DNA from: Betaproteobacteria bacterium HGW-Betaproteobacteria-20
Lineage (GTDB): Bacteria > Pseudomonadota > Gammaproteobacteria > Burkholderiales > Methylophilaceae
Direction: 5' to 3'
DNA: 6,212 bases
NCBI GenBank assembly: GCA_002842195.1
Contig: PHCL01000090.1
Coordinates: forward strand, 1-6,212
Shown here: positions 1 to 5,543 of the stretch, piece by piece
Position numbering within the stretch: position 1 is the stretch's first letter
Layout: the number at the start of each line of letters is the position of its first letter
Translations under genes and position numbers: made by a program
The notes under the pieces: model-generated
Databases searched by the model: none
Told to the model about the DNA's origin: nothing
What the model saw: only the letters and a program-made list of their open reading frames with translations

Positions 1-432
1 ACCAGTCAAGCGAAGCGTCTGTGTGAAATTACTTATCAGGCAATGTGGTTGGGTATTGCCAAAGTGAAGCCGGGTGCTACTTTGGGCGATATTGGCCATG
101 TCATTCAAACCTTTGCTGAAAAAAGCGGTTACAGTGTAGTGCGCGAGTTCTGCGGGCATGGTATCGGCAAAGTTTTTCATGAAGAGCCGCAGGTGTTGCA
201 TTATGGCAAGTCAGGTACGGGCCTGGTACTTAAAACGGGGATGATGTTTACCATAGAGCCTATGATTAACGCGGGTAAGCGCGACATTAAGCAAATGCCG
301 GACGGCTGGACTATTGTGACCAAAGACCGCAGCCTCTCGGCGCAGTGGGAGCATACAATACTCGTCACTGAGACTGGCTACGAAGTAATGACTTTATCCG
401 GCGGCTCACCAGCAATACCCTCTTTCGTATAA
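1..432 (+). CDS. map: Methionine aminopeptidase type I, C-terminal part (5' end outside window)
   Basis: This cytosolic metallo-exopeptidase removes the initiator methionine from new proteins once the formyl group has been taken off. The reading frame is open from base 1, and 143 codons are visible before the TAA at 430-432. The N-terminal part, roughly 115-120 residues judging from the usual length of about 264, lies to the left, including the two metal-ligand aspartates. The remaining catalytic residues are present: the first histidine in CGHGIG (codon 157-159), the histidine of FHEEPQV (178-180), the glutamate of FTIEP (256-258) and the glutamate of QWEHT (349-351). These are the classic pita-bread-fold ligands of the family. 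Nothing looks broken. The gene is followed six bases later by glnD in the same reading frame, so the two are probably cotranscribed. Identification is secure. Confidence 0.97.
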   Translation, partial: TSQAKRLCEITYQAMWLGIAKVKPGATLGDIGHVIQTFAEKSGYSVVREFCGHGIGKVFHEEPQVLHYGKSGTGLVLKTGMMFTIEPMINAGKRDIKQMPDGWTIVTKDRSLSAQWEHTILVTETGYEVMTLSGGSPAIPSFV

Positions 433-438
433 GCTTCC

Positions 439-3066
439 ATGCCTTCCGGCGATTTCCAATCTGATAAGCCCGCTGATAAAAACATTGTTGCTGCATGGCG
501 GCAACAGCTTAAAACTGGCTTTGCTGCATTAAAAGCCGATTTTTCTAACAAGCCCAATGCCAGCCGTTTATTTAAACAGCATTGCAAGCTGATTGATGGC
601 TTGCTTATTGCTATTTGGGCAAAAGCCAATATTGATAAAAGCTGCTGTCTAATTGCCGTTGGCGGCTATGGACGCGGCGAGCTTTATCCTTATTCAGACA
701 TCGATTTGCTAATTCTGCTGCCAGAACACGCTTCTGATGGCACTACCATCAACATTGAAACACTCGTAGGACTGCTGTGGGATATAGGCCTGCAGGTTGG
801 CAATAGTGTGCGCAGTCTCAGCGAATGTATTGTTGAGGCAAAAAAAGACCTGACCGTACAAACCAACTTGATGGAATCGCGCTTTTTAACTGGGGATGCG
901 CAACTTTACCAAAATTTTTTGAACGAAATTGATGGCACATTGGCTGAGCCAGCGATTGTCACTAAGTTTTACAACTCGAAATTCAAAGAACAAAAAAATC
1001 GCCACGCAAAATTTAACGACACTGCCTACAATTTAGAGCCTAACATCAAGGAAAGTCCTGGTGGCCTGCGTGATTTGCACATGATTATGTGGATTACGCA
1101 AAGCTTAAATATGCAAAGCGCTCGCCAGGTAAAAGCTGGCAATACTTGGGCGCAACTCATCAAACTCAATATACTTACGCCACTTGAAGCGCGGCAGATT
1201 CAGCAACACCAACAAAAACTTCAGCTGTTACGCATACGCTTACATTTTTTAAGCAATCGCCGTGAAGATCGCTTATTGTTTGATTTTCAGAATGAACTGG
1301 CTGCAGATTTAGGCTTTGTGAACACACCGCGCAAGCGTGCCAGTGAACAGCTCATGCAGAGTTATTACCGCAGCGTGAAATTTGTGCAGCTGATCAATGA
1401 GATATTATTAAAATCGTTACAGCAAATCATCAACGCTACGCCGCTAGCCATCAAGCCTATTAACGCGCATTTTGAAGCCCGCAACCATCTGCTGGAAGCC
1501 AAAACGGCTGGGTTGTTGCAGCAAACCCCTTCTGCTATTTTAGAAGCTTTTTTATTGTTGCAGCAACATCCGGAGCTCACTGGTATGGGTGCGGCTTTGC
1601 TACGTAATCTGCAACGTGTTAAAAAATTGGTTAATCGTGATTTCCGGCAAAATCCATACAATAAGAAGCTGTTCATTGAAATATTATCGCAAGAAAATGG
1701 CGTGAACCATGCTTTTCGCGCCATGAATCGTTATGGCATTTTAGGCTGCTATATACCAGCATTCGGTAAAATTATTGGCCAAATGCAGCATGATTTGTTC
1801 CATGTGTACACGGTTGACGAACATATTCTTAACGTGCTGGCCAATTTGCGGCGCTTTGCTAAGCCCGAACTTAAACATGAGTTTCCATTATGTAGTCAGT
1901 TATTTGCCACGTTTGATGCGCCGCATTTATTGTATTTGGCTGCCATTTTCCACGATATTGCCAAAGGCCGCGGAGGCGATCATTCTAAACTTGGTACGGT
2001 CGATGCAAGTCGGTTTTGTAAGCTGCATGGCTTAGTGAAGGCCGACTGTACACTAGTCGCATGGCTGGTGGAAGCGCACTTGCAAATGTCGGCTACTGCA
2101 CAAAAATCAGATTTATCCGACCCTGCAGTCATTGAGAGTTTTGCAAATTTTGTAAAGAATGAACGTAGACTAACTGCACTTTATTTACTCACGGTAGCCG
2201 ATATTCGTGGTACCAGCCCATTAGTATGGAACGCCTGGAAAGCGCGCCTGCTTGAAAGCTTATTTAACGCGACCAAGCACGCACTGGCGAACCGAACTTT
2301 ATATGCACAGCAAGCCATCGCTACACGTAAGCAAGAAGCTACAGATAAGCTAAATAAATATGGCCTAAGCACATATTCTTACGAGCAATTATGGACACAG
2401 TTTGGCGAAAATTACTTTATTCGGCATGAAAGTGATGAAATTGCCTGGCATAGTCGCCTACTGACCCCCCATTTAAATACGACTGAACCAATAGTGCGCG
2501 CTAGACTAAGTCCAAGTGGCGATGGTATTCAGGTGATGATTTACGCTAAAGACCAAAATGATTTGTTTGCGCGCATCTGTAACTTTTTTGATCGTATGCG
2601 TTACAGCATTGTCGAAGCAAAAATTTATACCACAGATCATGCTTATGCACTTGATAGCTTTATCGTTCTAGATCAATCAGGTAAGTCCGTAAGTTATAGT
2701 GGATTATTAAAATTTATTGAGGTAGAGCTCGCACAAAAGCTGGACGAAAGCACGTTGTTAGAAGCACCACTGCAAGGCCGCATTAGTCGTCAGGTCAAAC
2801 ACATGCCGATTCAGGCGCAGGTGACCATTACCGAAGAATCTGACCACAATAATCACAAGCTGGAGATTATTGCCAACGACCGCCCAGGTTTGCTTGCCAC
2901 GCTGGCCCATACATTTTTATTGCTGGGAATAGAACTGCACAATGCAAAAATTAACACTTTGGGTAATCGTGCCGAAGATAGCTTTTTAATTTCTGCTAAA
3001 AAAGGCCAAAAACTGGATGCACAGCAAGTTACCGCACTGAAAGAAGCGCTGGTCGCTGATATATAA
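439..3066 (+). CDS. glnD: Bifunctional [protein-PII] uridylyltransferase / uridylyl-removing enzyme GlnD
   Basis: GlnD senses glutamine. It uridylylates PII proteins (GlnB/GlnK) when nitrogen is short and removes UMP when glutamine is plentiful, thereby steering glutamine synthetase and NtrBC. The 875-residue product is close to the usual length of about 850-900. Domains in order: an N-terminal nucleotidyltransferase with GGYGRGEL at 75-82 and the metal-binding pair D87/D89 in YSDIDLL; a linker/helical domain containing ESPGGLRDLH (205-214); an HD hydrolase domain with H462, the HD pair H505-D506, D514-H515, H547 and D588; and two C-terminal ACT domains, about 686-765 and 808-875 (second one starting LEIIANDRPGLLATLA). 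All expected catalytic residues are visible, so both activities should be intact. The ATG at 439 is fixed because the map stop codon lies in the same frame just upstream and no other start precedes the conserved region. I see no clear Shine-Dalgarno, which suggests coupling to map translation. The 3' end converges on a cupin gene 7 bases away. Confidence 0.97.
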   Translation: MPSGDFQSDKPADKNIVAAWRQQLKTGFAALKADFSNKPNASRLFKQHCKLIDGLLIAIWAKANIDKSCCLIAVGGYGRGELYPYSDIDLLILLPEHASDGTTINIETLVGLLWDIGLQVGNSVRSLSECIVEAKKDLTVQTNLMESRFLTGDAQLYQNFLNEIDGTLAEPAIVTKFYNSKFKEQKNRHAKFNDTAYNLEPNIKESPGGLRDLHMIMWITQSLNMQSARQVKAGNTWAQLIKLNILTPLEARQIQQHQQKLQLLRIRLHFLSNRREDRLLFDFQNELAADLGFVNTPRKRASEQLMQSYYRSVKFVQLINEILLKSLQQIINATPLAIKPINAHFEARNHLLEAKTAGLLQQTPSAILEAFLLLQQHPELTGMGAALLRNLQRVKKLVNRDFRQNPYNKKLFIEILSQENGVNHAFRAMNRYGILGCYIPAFGKIIGQMQHDLFHVYTVDEHILNVLANLRRFAKPELKHEFPLCSQLFATFDAPHLLYLAAIFHDIAKGRGGDHSKLGTVDASRFCKLHGLVKADCTLVAWLVEAHLQMSATAQKSDLSDPAVIESFANFVKNERRLTALYLLTVADIRGTSPLVWNAWKARLLESLFNATKHALANRTLYAQQAIATRKQEATDKLNKYGLSTYSYEQLWTQFGENYFIRHESDEIAWHSRLLTPHLNTTEPIVRARLSPSGDGIQVMIYAKDQNDLFARICNFFDRMRYSIVEAKIYTTDHAYALDSFIVLDQSGKSVSYSGLLKFIEVELAQKLDESTLLEAPLQGRISRQVKHMPIQAQVTITEESDHNNHKLEIIANDRPGLLATLAHTFLLLGIELHNAKINTLGNRAEDSFLISAKKGQKLDAQQVTALKEALVADI

Positions 3067-3073
3067 ACATTTA

Positions 3074-3349
3074 TTAGCTAAATTTATAATGCTTGCGTAG
3101 TGCTTTTTTAACATGCCAGGTACAAGATAAGCCAACTGGAAACGTCACTAAATCTCCTGCACCAAAACTCACTGCAGCGCTGCCATCATTTGGTGTAACG
3201 GTGACTTCGCCTTCCAAGATATAAGCGATTTCTTGTGAACTATAAGTCCAGGGGAATTCTGACACCTCTTTAGACCATGTTGACCAGTTTGTCACTCCTA
3301 GTGAAGCTAATTTTTCCGCACTAGGTTTTTCTACAAGAATTTTACTCAT
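3074..3349 (-). CDS. Small cupin-domain protein, DUF861/cupin_3 type (paralogue A)
   Basis: This is a single-domain beta-barrel protein of 91 residues with the signature of the small DUF861 cupins (ureidoglycine aminohydrolase-like cupin domain). Visible blocks are NWSTW (21-25), the first barrel motif EIAYILEGEV (40-49), the second motif AGDLVTFPVG (64-73) and the closing KHYK (86-89). The histidines that bind metal in classical cupins (HxH in motif 1, H after PxG in motif 2) are absent, with W78 near the latter position, so metal catalysis is doubtful. No substrate is known to me. I chose the ATG at 3349 over an in-frame ATG at 3394: it has GGGAG six bases upstream, it gives the same 91-residue length as the neighbouring paralogue, and the longer form would begin inside a terminator-like hairpin. 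There is no signal peptide. It is roughly half identical to paralogue B by hand alignment. The family call is firm and the function unknown. Confidence 0.88.
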   Translation of the reverse strand: MSKILVEKPSAEKLASLGVTNWSTWSKEVSEFPWTYSSQEIAYILEGEVTVTPNDGSAAVSFGAGDLVTFPVGLSCTWHVKKALRKHYKFS

Positions 3350-3355
3350 AGCGTT

Positions 3356-3360
3356 CTCCC
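3356..3360 (-). promoter_or_regulatory. Shine-Dalgarno fixing the start of cupin A
   Basis: On the minus strand GGGAG stands six bases before the ATG at 3349. No comparable site precedes the upstream in-frame ATG at 3394. This decides the start of cupin A and places the ribosome site directly after the short segment 3361-3367 that can take part in an alternative hairpin. Confidence 0.75.
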
Positions 3361-3366
3361 TCAAGC

Positions 3367-3399
3367 TGAAAATAAAAAAGCCTTGATTTCTCAAGGCTT
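3367..3399 (-). terminator. Rho-independent terminator-like hairpin between the cupin genes
   Basis: A perfect 9-bp stem, AAGCCTTGA paired with TCAAGGCTT, closes a GAAA tetraloop when read on the minus strand. It is followed by an interrupted T-tract (TTTTTTATTTT counting the end of the stem). It lies downstream of cupin B and only about 18-20 bases before the translation start of cupin A. It can therefore end the cupin B transcript or attenuate read-through into cupin A. On the plus strand the hairpin is followed by CATTTTAT, a poorer tail, so action on transcripts coming from glnD is possible but weaker. Confidence 0.75.
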
Positions 3400-3400
3400 C

Positions 3401-3428
3401 ATTTTATGCTTAACTTGCTAGAATGCAA
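3401..3428 (-). promoter_or_regulatory. Candidate sigma-70 promoter for cupin A
   Basis: On the minus strand TTGCAT (3428-3423) and TAAAAT (3406-3401) are separated by 16 bases. The -10 matches consensus at five of six bases and the -35 at about three. Transcription would start near 3394, inside the 5' arm of the terminator-like hairpin, so such a transcript would carry only part of that arm. The -35 lies in one of the tandem palindromic units, so a protein binding there could block or recruit polymerase. This is a prediction by eye only. Confidence 0.35.
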
Positions 3429-3510
3429 TCATGCGATTGCATTAACAATAAGTCGCAATCATGCGATTGCAGTAACAATAGGGCGCAATCATGCGATTAC
3501 TTTAATAAAG
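3421..3510. repeat. Three tandem 30-bp units with a palindromic core
   Basis: Three consecutive units (3421-3450, 3451-3480, 3481-3510) have an exact 30-base period. The 14-base core GCAATCATGCGATT is identical in all three (starting at 3425, 3455 and 3485). Units 1 and 2 agree at 25 of 30 positions and units 2 and 3 at 22 of 30. The core is an inverted repeat, GCAATC/GATTGC around ATGC. In unit 1 the arms extend to 9 bp (AATGCAATC/GATTGCATT), and in unit 3 one arm has decayed (GATTAC). The linker TAACAATA is also shared by units 1 and 2, so this is duplication of the whole unit rather than isolated sites. A loose GCAATC follows at 3510-3515. The array sits between the stop of cupin B and the candidate promoter of cupin A. 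It could be an operator array or a structured 3' UTR. Confidence 0.9.
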
Positions 3511-3518
3511 CAATCTAA

Positions 3519-3794
3519 TTATGAATGTTTATAATGTTTTTTCAGTTGTTTTGTCACTTCCCAGTTTGATTTCATGCCCTTAGGAAATACCACGAAATCA
3601 CCCGCTTTAATGACTACTTTTTCGCCACCTTGTGGTGTTACATGAATTTCACCTTCAAGTACATAAGCGCTTTCTGTCATGCCGAAATCCAATGGGAATT
3701 TTGATGGTGCGCAATCCCATATAGACCAGCTGGAAACGCCTAGTTCTTTTAGTTTAGCTTCAGATGGGTTGTGATCAATGATGATTTGGCTCAT
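3519..3794 (-). CDS. Small cupin-domain protein, DUF861/cupin_3 type (paralogue B)
   Basis: The 91-residue product is a second copy of the small cupin family next door. It has the same landmarks: SWSIW (22-26), ESAYVLEGEI (41-50), AGDFVVFPKG (64-73), W78 and KHYK (86-89). As in paralogue A, the canonical cupin metal histidines are missing. Hand alignment to A gives about 44 identities over roughly 90 positions, with one single-residue gap near residue 8 and one in the loop before the second motif. The pair therefore comes from an old tandem duplication rather than a recent one. The ATG at 3794 has a good AAGGA six bases upstream. The gene lies downstream of the tRNA-Ser terminator. A promoter in the 40 bases between is not clear (a TACAAT is present without a matching -35). 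There is no signal peptide. I cannot assign a substrate; a small-molecule binding or stress role would be a guess. Confidence 0.9.
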   Translation of the reverse strand: MSQIIIDHNPSEAKLKELGVSSWSIWDCAPSKFPLDFGMTESAYVLEGEIHVTPQGGEKVVIKAGDFVVFPKGMKSNWEVTKQLKKHYKHS

Positions 3795-3833
3795 GTGTAA
3801 TCCTTAAAATTGTAATTGAAAATAATGGTGGCG

Positions 3834-3863
3834 AAAAACAAATGCCGCTTTACTAAAGCGGCA
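3834..3863 (-). terminator. Rho-independent terminator of tRNA-Ser
   Basis: Read on the minus strand, TGCCGCTT and AAGCGGCA form an 8-bp GC-rich stem over a five-base loop (3843-3863), followed by TTTGTTTTT. It begins about ten bases after the CCA end of the tRNA, the expected place for ending a monocistronic tRNA transcript, and separates it from cupin B. Confidence 0.85.
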
Positions 3864-3872
3864 CGGAAGTCT

Positions 3873-3962
3873 TGGCGGAAGAGGTGAGATTCGAACTCAC
3901 GGTGGGCTCGCACCCACGACAGTTTTCAAGACTGTAGCATTAAACCGCTCTGCCACTCTTCC
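3873..3962 (-). tRNA. tRNA-Ser (anticodon UGA), CCA encoded
   Basis: A full class II cloverleaf can be folded on the minus strand over 90 bases. The acceptor stem is GGAAGAG (3962-3956) paired with CTCTTCC (3883-3877), then a G discriminator and encoded CCA (3875-3873). The anticodon stem is ACAGT/ACTGT with loop CTTGAAA, giving TGA at 3928-3926, which reads UCA and other UCN serine codons. The long variable arm (GTGGG/CCCAC, within 3901-3918) is the serine hallmark. The T arm is GTGAG-TTCGAAT-CTCAC (3900-3884). It lies between def and cupin B in the same direction, with its own promoter upstream and a terminator downstream. Confidence 0.97.
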
Positions 3963-3998
3963 TTCTGCATTACGTTTTACTGTATTACAGGTCACTTT

Positions 3999-4011
3999 AA
4001 TCGTTACGATT
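3999..4011. repeat. Perfect 13-bp palindrome in the tRNA-Ser leader
   Basis: AATCGTTACGATT is a 6-1-6 inverted repeat, about 37 bases before the mature tRNA and just downstream of the predicted transcription start. It may be a regulator site, a small leader hairpin or chance. Confidence 0.4.
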
Positions 4012-4025
4012 TCAGCGAAAGCAGA

Positions 4026-4053
4026 ATTATAGCAAAGAATTAGTCATCTTGAA
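4026..4053 (-). promoter_or_regulatory. Extended -10 promoter for tRNA-Ser
   Basis: On the minus strand TGCTATAAT (4034-4026) is a perfect TATAAT with the TG of an extended -10 element. A weak -35-like TTCAAG (4053-4048) stands 16 bases upstream. The start would be near 4019, giving a leader of about 57 bases to be removed by RNase P. The -35 side almost touches the def stop codon at 4058, and there is no terminator between def and the tRNA, so some read-through from def is also possible. Confidence 0.7.
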
Positions 4054-4057
4054 CACT

Positions 4058-4624
4058 TCAATCATCAATAATATTTTGGTCTGGAAAAAATACATTGGTA
4101 TAACCAAAATCCTTCAAATTTTCGATGCGCATGGGGTATAAAATTCCATCAAGATGATCACATTCATGTTGCACCACACGTGCATGAAAGCCACTCACCA
4201 GCCTGTCGACTGAGTTGCCATATTGATCGAAGCCCGCGTAATGCACGCGCATATAACGCGGGACAATGCCCCGCATACCAGGGACAGATAAACACCCTTC
4301 CCAATCTGACTCTATTCCATCGCCCACTGGCGTTAAAACCGGGTTAATTAATACGGTGTAAGGCACTGCATCGGCATCCGGATAACGTGGGTTCTTATTT
4401 TCCTCGCCGGTATTTTGATCAATCTGAGGTTTTTGTCCAAAAATAACCACCCGCAAACTTACGCCAATTTGCGGTGCGGCAATGCCAGCGCCATTCATCG
4501 CCTGCATGGTGTCTTCCAGGTCTTGGATCAAGTCATGCAGCTCCGGTGTATTAAACTGCTTAACTGGTGGTGCTTTTAGTAGTAAACATGGTTCACCCAT
4601 GCGTAAAACAGTTTTAATGGCCAC
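4058..4624 (-). CDS. def: Peptide deformylase (probable second-type paralogue)
   Basis: This cytosolic metalloenzyme, normally iron-dependent, removes the N-formyl group from nascent proteins before methionine aminopeptidase acts. All three family motifs are present in the 188-residue product: GAGIAAPQ (45-52), EGCLS (109-113, with metal ligand C111) and QHECDH (152-157, with ligands H153 and H157 and catalytic E154). The segment at about 63-88, rich in polar residues before YPDADAVP, and the MRGIVPRYMRV block resemble the second deformylase of pseudomonads and betaproteobacteria. The main def gene usually sits beside fmt; here it sits behind mtnP, so I infer an extra copy. The start is GTG at 4624-4622, with AGGA seven bases upstream inside the last codons of mtnP and only two bases between the genes. 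That indicates cotranscription and translational coupling. The protein ends with FFPDQNIIDD and looks complete. Confidence 0.95.
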   Translation of the reverse strand: MAIKTVLRMGEPCLLLKAPPVKQFNTPELHDLIQDLEDTMQAMNGAGIAAPQIGVSLRVVIFGQKPQIDQNTGEENKNPRYPDADAVPYTVLINPVLTPVGDGIESDWEGCLSVPGMRGIVPRYMRVHYAGFDQYGNSVDRLVSGFHARVVQHECDHLDGILYPMRIENLKDFGYTNVFFPDQNIIDD

Positions 4625-4626
4625 TG

Positions 4627-5406
4627 TTATTTCCTGGTTTCAGTACGTTCGTTCAGTTTACACAGACCATTTTGCTTGACCAGCGCGGCAATAATGTTGC
4701 GCACGCGCACCATGGTTTGGTTTAAATGCTCGACCAATTCTTCATATTGAATATGATGCAAGCTGTCGCCCCGTCCTGCTGCGTGGTTGGCTACAGGACA
4801 AATAGCAGCATAACTAATTTCTAGCTCCCGAGCCAGCGCGGCCTCTGGCATGCCAGTCATACCAACGATGGTTGCGCCATCATTTTCAAGGCGATCAATT
4901 TCGGCAGCTGTTTCCAGGCGCGGCCCTTGCGTGGTGGCATACACGCCTTTTAACACCAGCGGCTCATGAATACTCTCTGCCGCTGCTTGCCAATTGGCCC
5001 GCATGTTGTTGCAATAAGGCTCGGTAAAATCAATATGTTTTACGGGTAAATCGATACCGTCAAAAAAAGTGTTCTTACGACCATGCGTGTAGTCAATTAT
5101 CTGGTGTGGCATCACAATGCTGCCTGGAGCTAAATCTGCGCTAATGCCACCCACTGTGGCCACGGCAGCGATTTCTGTCACCCCTTGCAAGTGCAGAGCA
5201 AAGATATTGGCGCGATAATTCACCCCATGCGGCGGAATGGTATGGCCAATACCGTGACGCGCTAAAAACATCACTTCACGCCCATCTATCTCGCCGAATA
5301 TAAGTGGTTCCGATGGCTCTCCATAAGGGGTGCGGACAATTAAGCGCCTGGTAATCTCTAAGTTATCTAACTGCGTTAAGCCTGTGCCACCAATAATTGC
5401 TAACAT
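4627..5406 (-). CDS. mtnP: 5'-methylthioadenosine / 5'-methylthioinosine phosphorylase
   Basis: This enzyme of the PNP/MTAP family splits a methylthio-purine nucleoside with phosphate into the free base and 5-methylthioribose-1-phosphate. The substrate arises from spermidine and homoserine-lactone synthesis. The 259-residue product has the phosphate-binding IIGGTGLTQ start (4-12), FLARHG (47-52), the conserved PPHGVNYRAN (58-67), TQGPRLET (159-166) and GMTGMPEAALARE (182-194). At the base-binding site the sequence reads VANHAAG (205-211). N207 takes the place where adenosine-specific MTAPs carry aspartate, as in 6-oxopurine-specific relatives. The overall pattern, especially GMTGMPEAALAREL, recalls the Pseudomonas methylthioinosine phosphorylase, so methylthioinosine may be the true substrate. 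Many databases would simply call it mtnP. ATG at 5406 begins the conserved strand directly, and only a weak GAAAG precedes it. Def follows after two bases. The C-terminal tail of about 15 polar residues is less typical. Confidence 0.93.
   Translation of the reverse strand: MLAIIGGTGLTQLDNLEITRRLIVRTPYGEPSEPLIFGEIDGREVMFLARHGIGHTIPPHGVNYRANIFALHLQGVTEIAAVATVGGISADLAPGSIVMPHQIIDYTHGRKNTFFDGIDLPVKHIDFTEPYCNNMRANWQAAAESIHEPLVLKGVYATTQGPRLETAAEIDRLENDGATIVGMTGMPEAALARELEISYAAICPVANHAAGRGDSLHHIQYEELVEHLNQTMVRVRNIIAALVKQNGLCKLNERTETRK
4632..4635 (-). promoter_or_regulatory. Shine-Dalgarno of def within the mtnP 3' end
   Basis: AGGA on the minus strand spans the AGG-AAA codons that end mtnP and lies seven bases before the GTG of def. 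It supports the GTG start, since no ATG is available at this point, and points to coupled translation of the two genes. Confidence 0.65.
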
Positions 5407-5436
5407 AAAACTGCTTTCAAAACTGATTGATGGCTC

Positions 5437-5445
5437 ATTCTAACA
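5437..5445 (-). promoter_or_regulatory. Candidate extended -10 promoter for mtnP-def
   Basis: On the minus strand TGTTAGAAT has a -10 matching five of six bases plus the TG of an extended element. The start would be near 5430, leaving a leader of about 24 bases before the mtnP ATG. No good -35 is seen at the right distance, so the call rests on the -10 alone. The remaining divergent spacer, up to 5543, is AT-rich, and I could not settle on a promoter for hpnC in it. Confidence 0.4.
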
Positions 5446-5543
5446 AACCTACGCTTAAGTGGATGCCTTTTACACAATTTAAACTTCACTTTTTTGATGG
5501 TTTAGTCAAAATAAACTTTGGTATTTTATGGCATACTCACGCC

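Noticed and set aside
378..629. Minus-strand open frame of 83 codons across the map-glnD junction
   Set aside because: It lies opposite two strongly conserved genes and shows no recognisable protein features; it is a shadow frame.
1365..1724. Minus-strand open frame of 119 codons inside glnD
   Set aside because: The composition is cysteine- and serine-rich, as expected from the reverse of glnD codons, with no domain I recognise; a shadow of the GlnD linker region.
1775..2035. Plus-strand open frame of 86 codons in another frame of glnD
   Set aside because: It overlaps the HD domain of GlnD, which is clearly the real coding frame here.
3350..3394. N-terminal extension of cupin A starting at the ATG at 3394
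   Set aside because: The extension lies across a terminator-like hairpin and its T-tract, has no ribosome site, and has no counterpart in the paralogue. The ATG at 3349 has GGGAG at the right distance.
3421..3510. CRISPR-like array
   Set aside because: Only three units, the stretches between cores are 14-16 bases and are themselves similar between units, and no cas genes are nearby. It is a simple tandem duplication.
3795..3832. Promoter for cupin B with TACAAT as -10
   Set aside because: The element lies almost on the ribosome site and lacks a -35 at a usable distance. The true start of this transcript cannot be told from the sequence.
4482..4679. Plus-strand open frame of 65 codons opposite def and mtnP
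   Set aside because: It covers the conserved first motif of the deformylase on the opposite strand and has no features of its own.
5494..5527. Sigma-70 promoter for hpnC (TTGATG and TATTTT)
   Set aside because: The spacing between the two elements is about 22 bases, too long for a normal promoter, and no better pair was found in the spacer.
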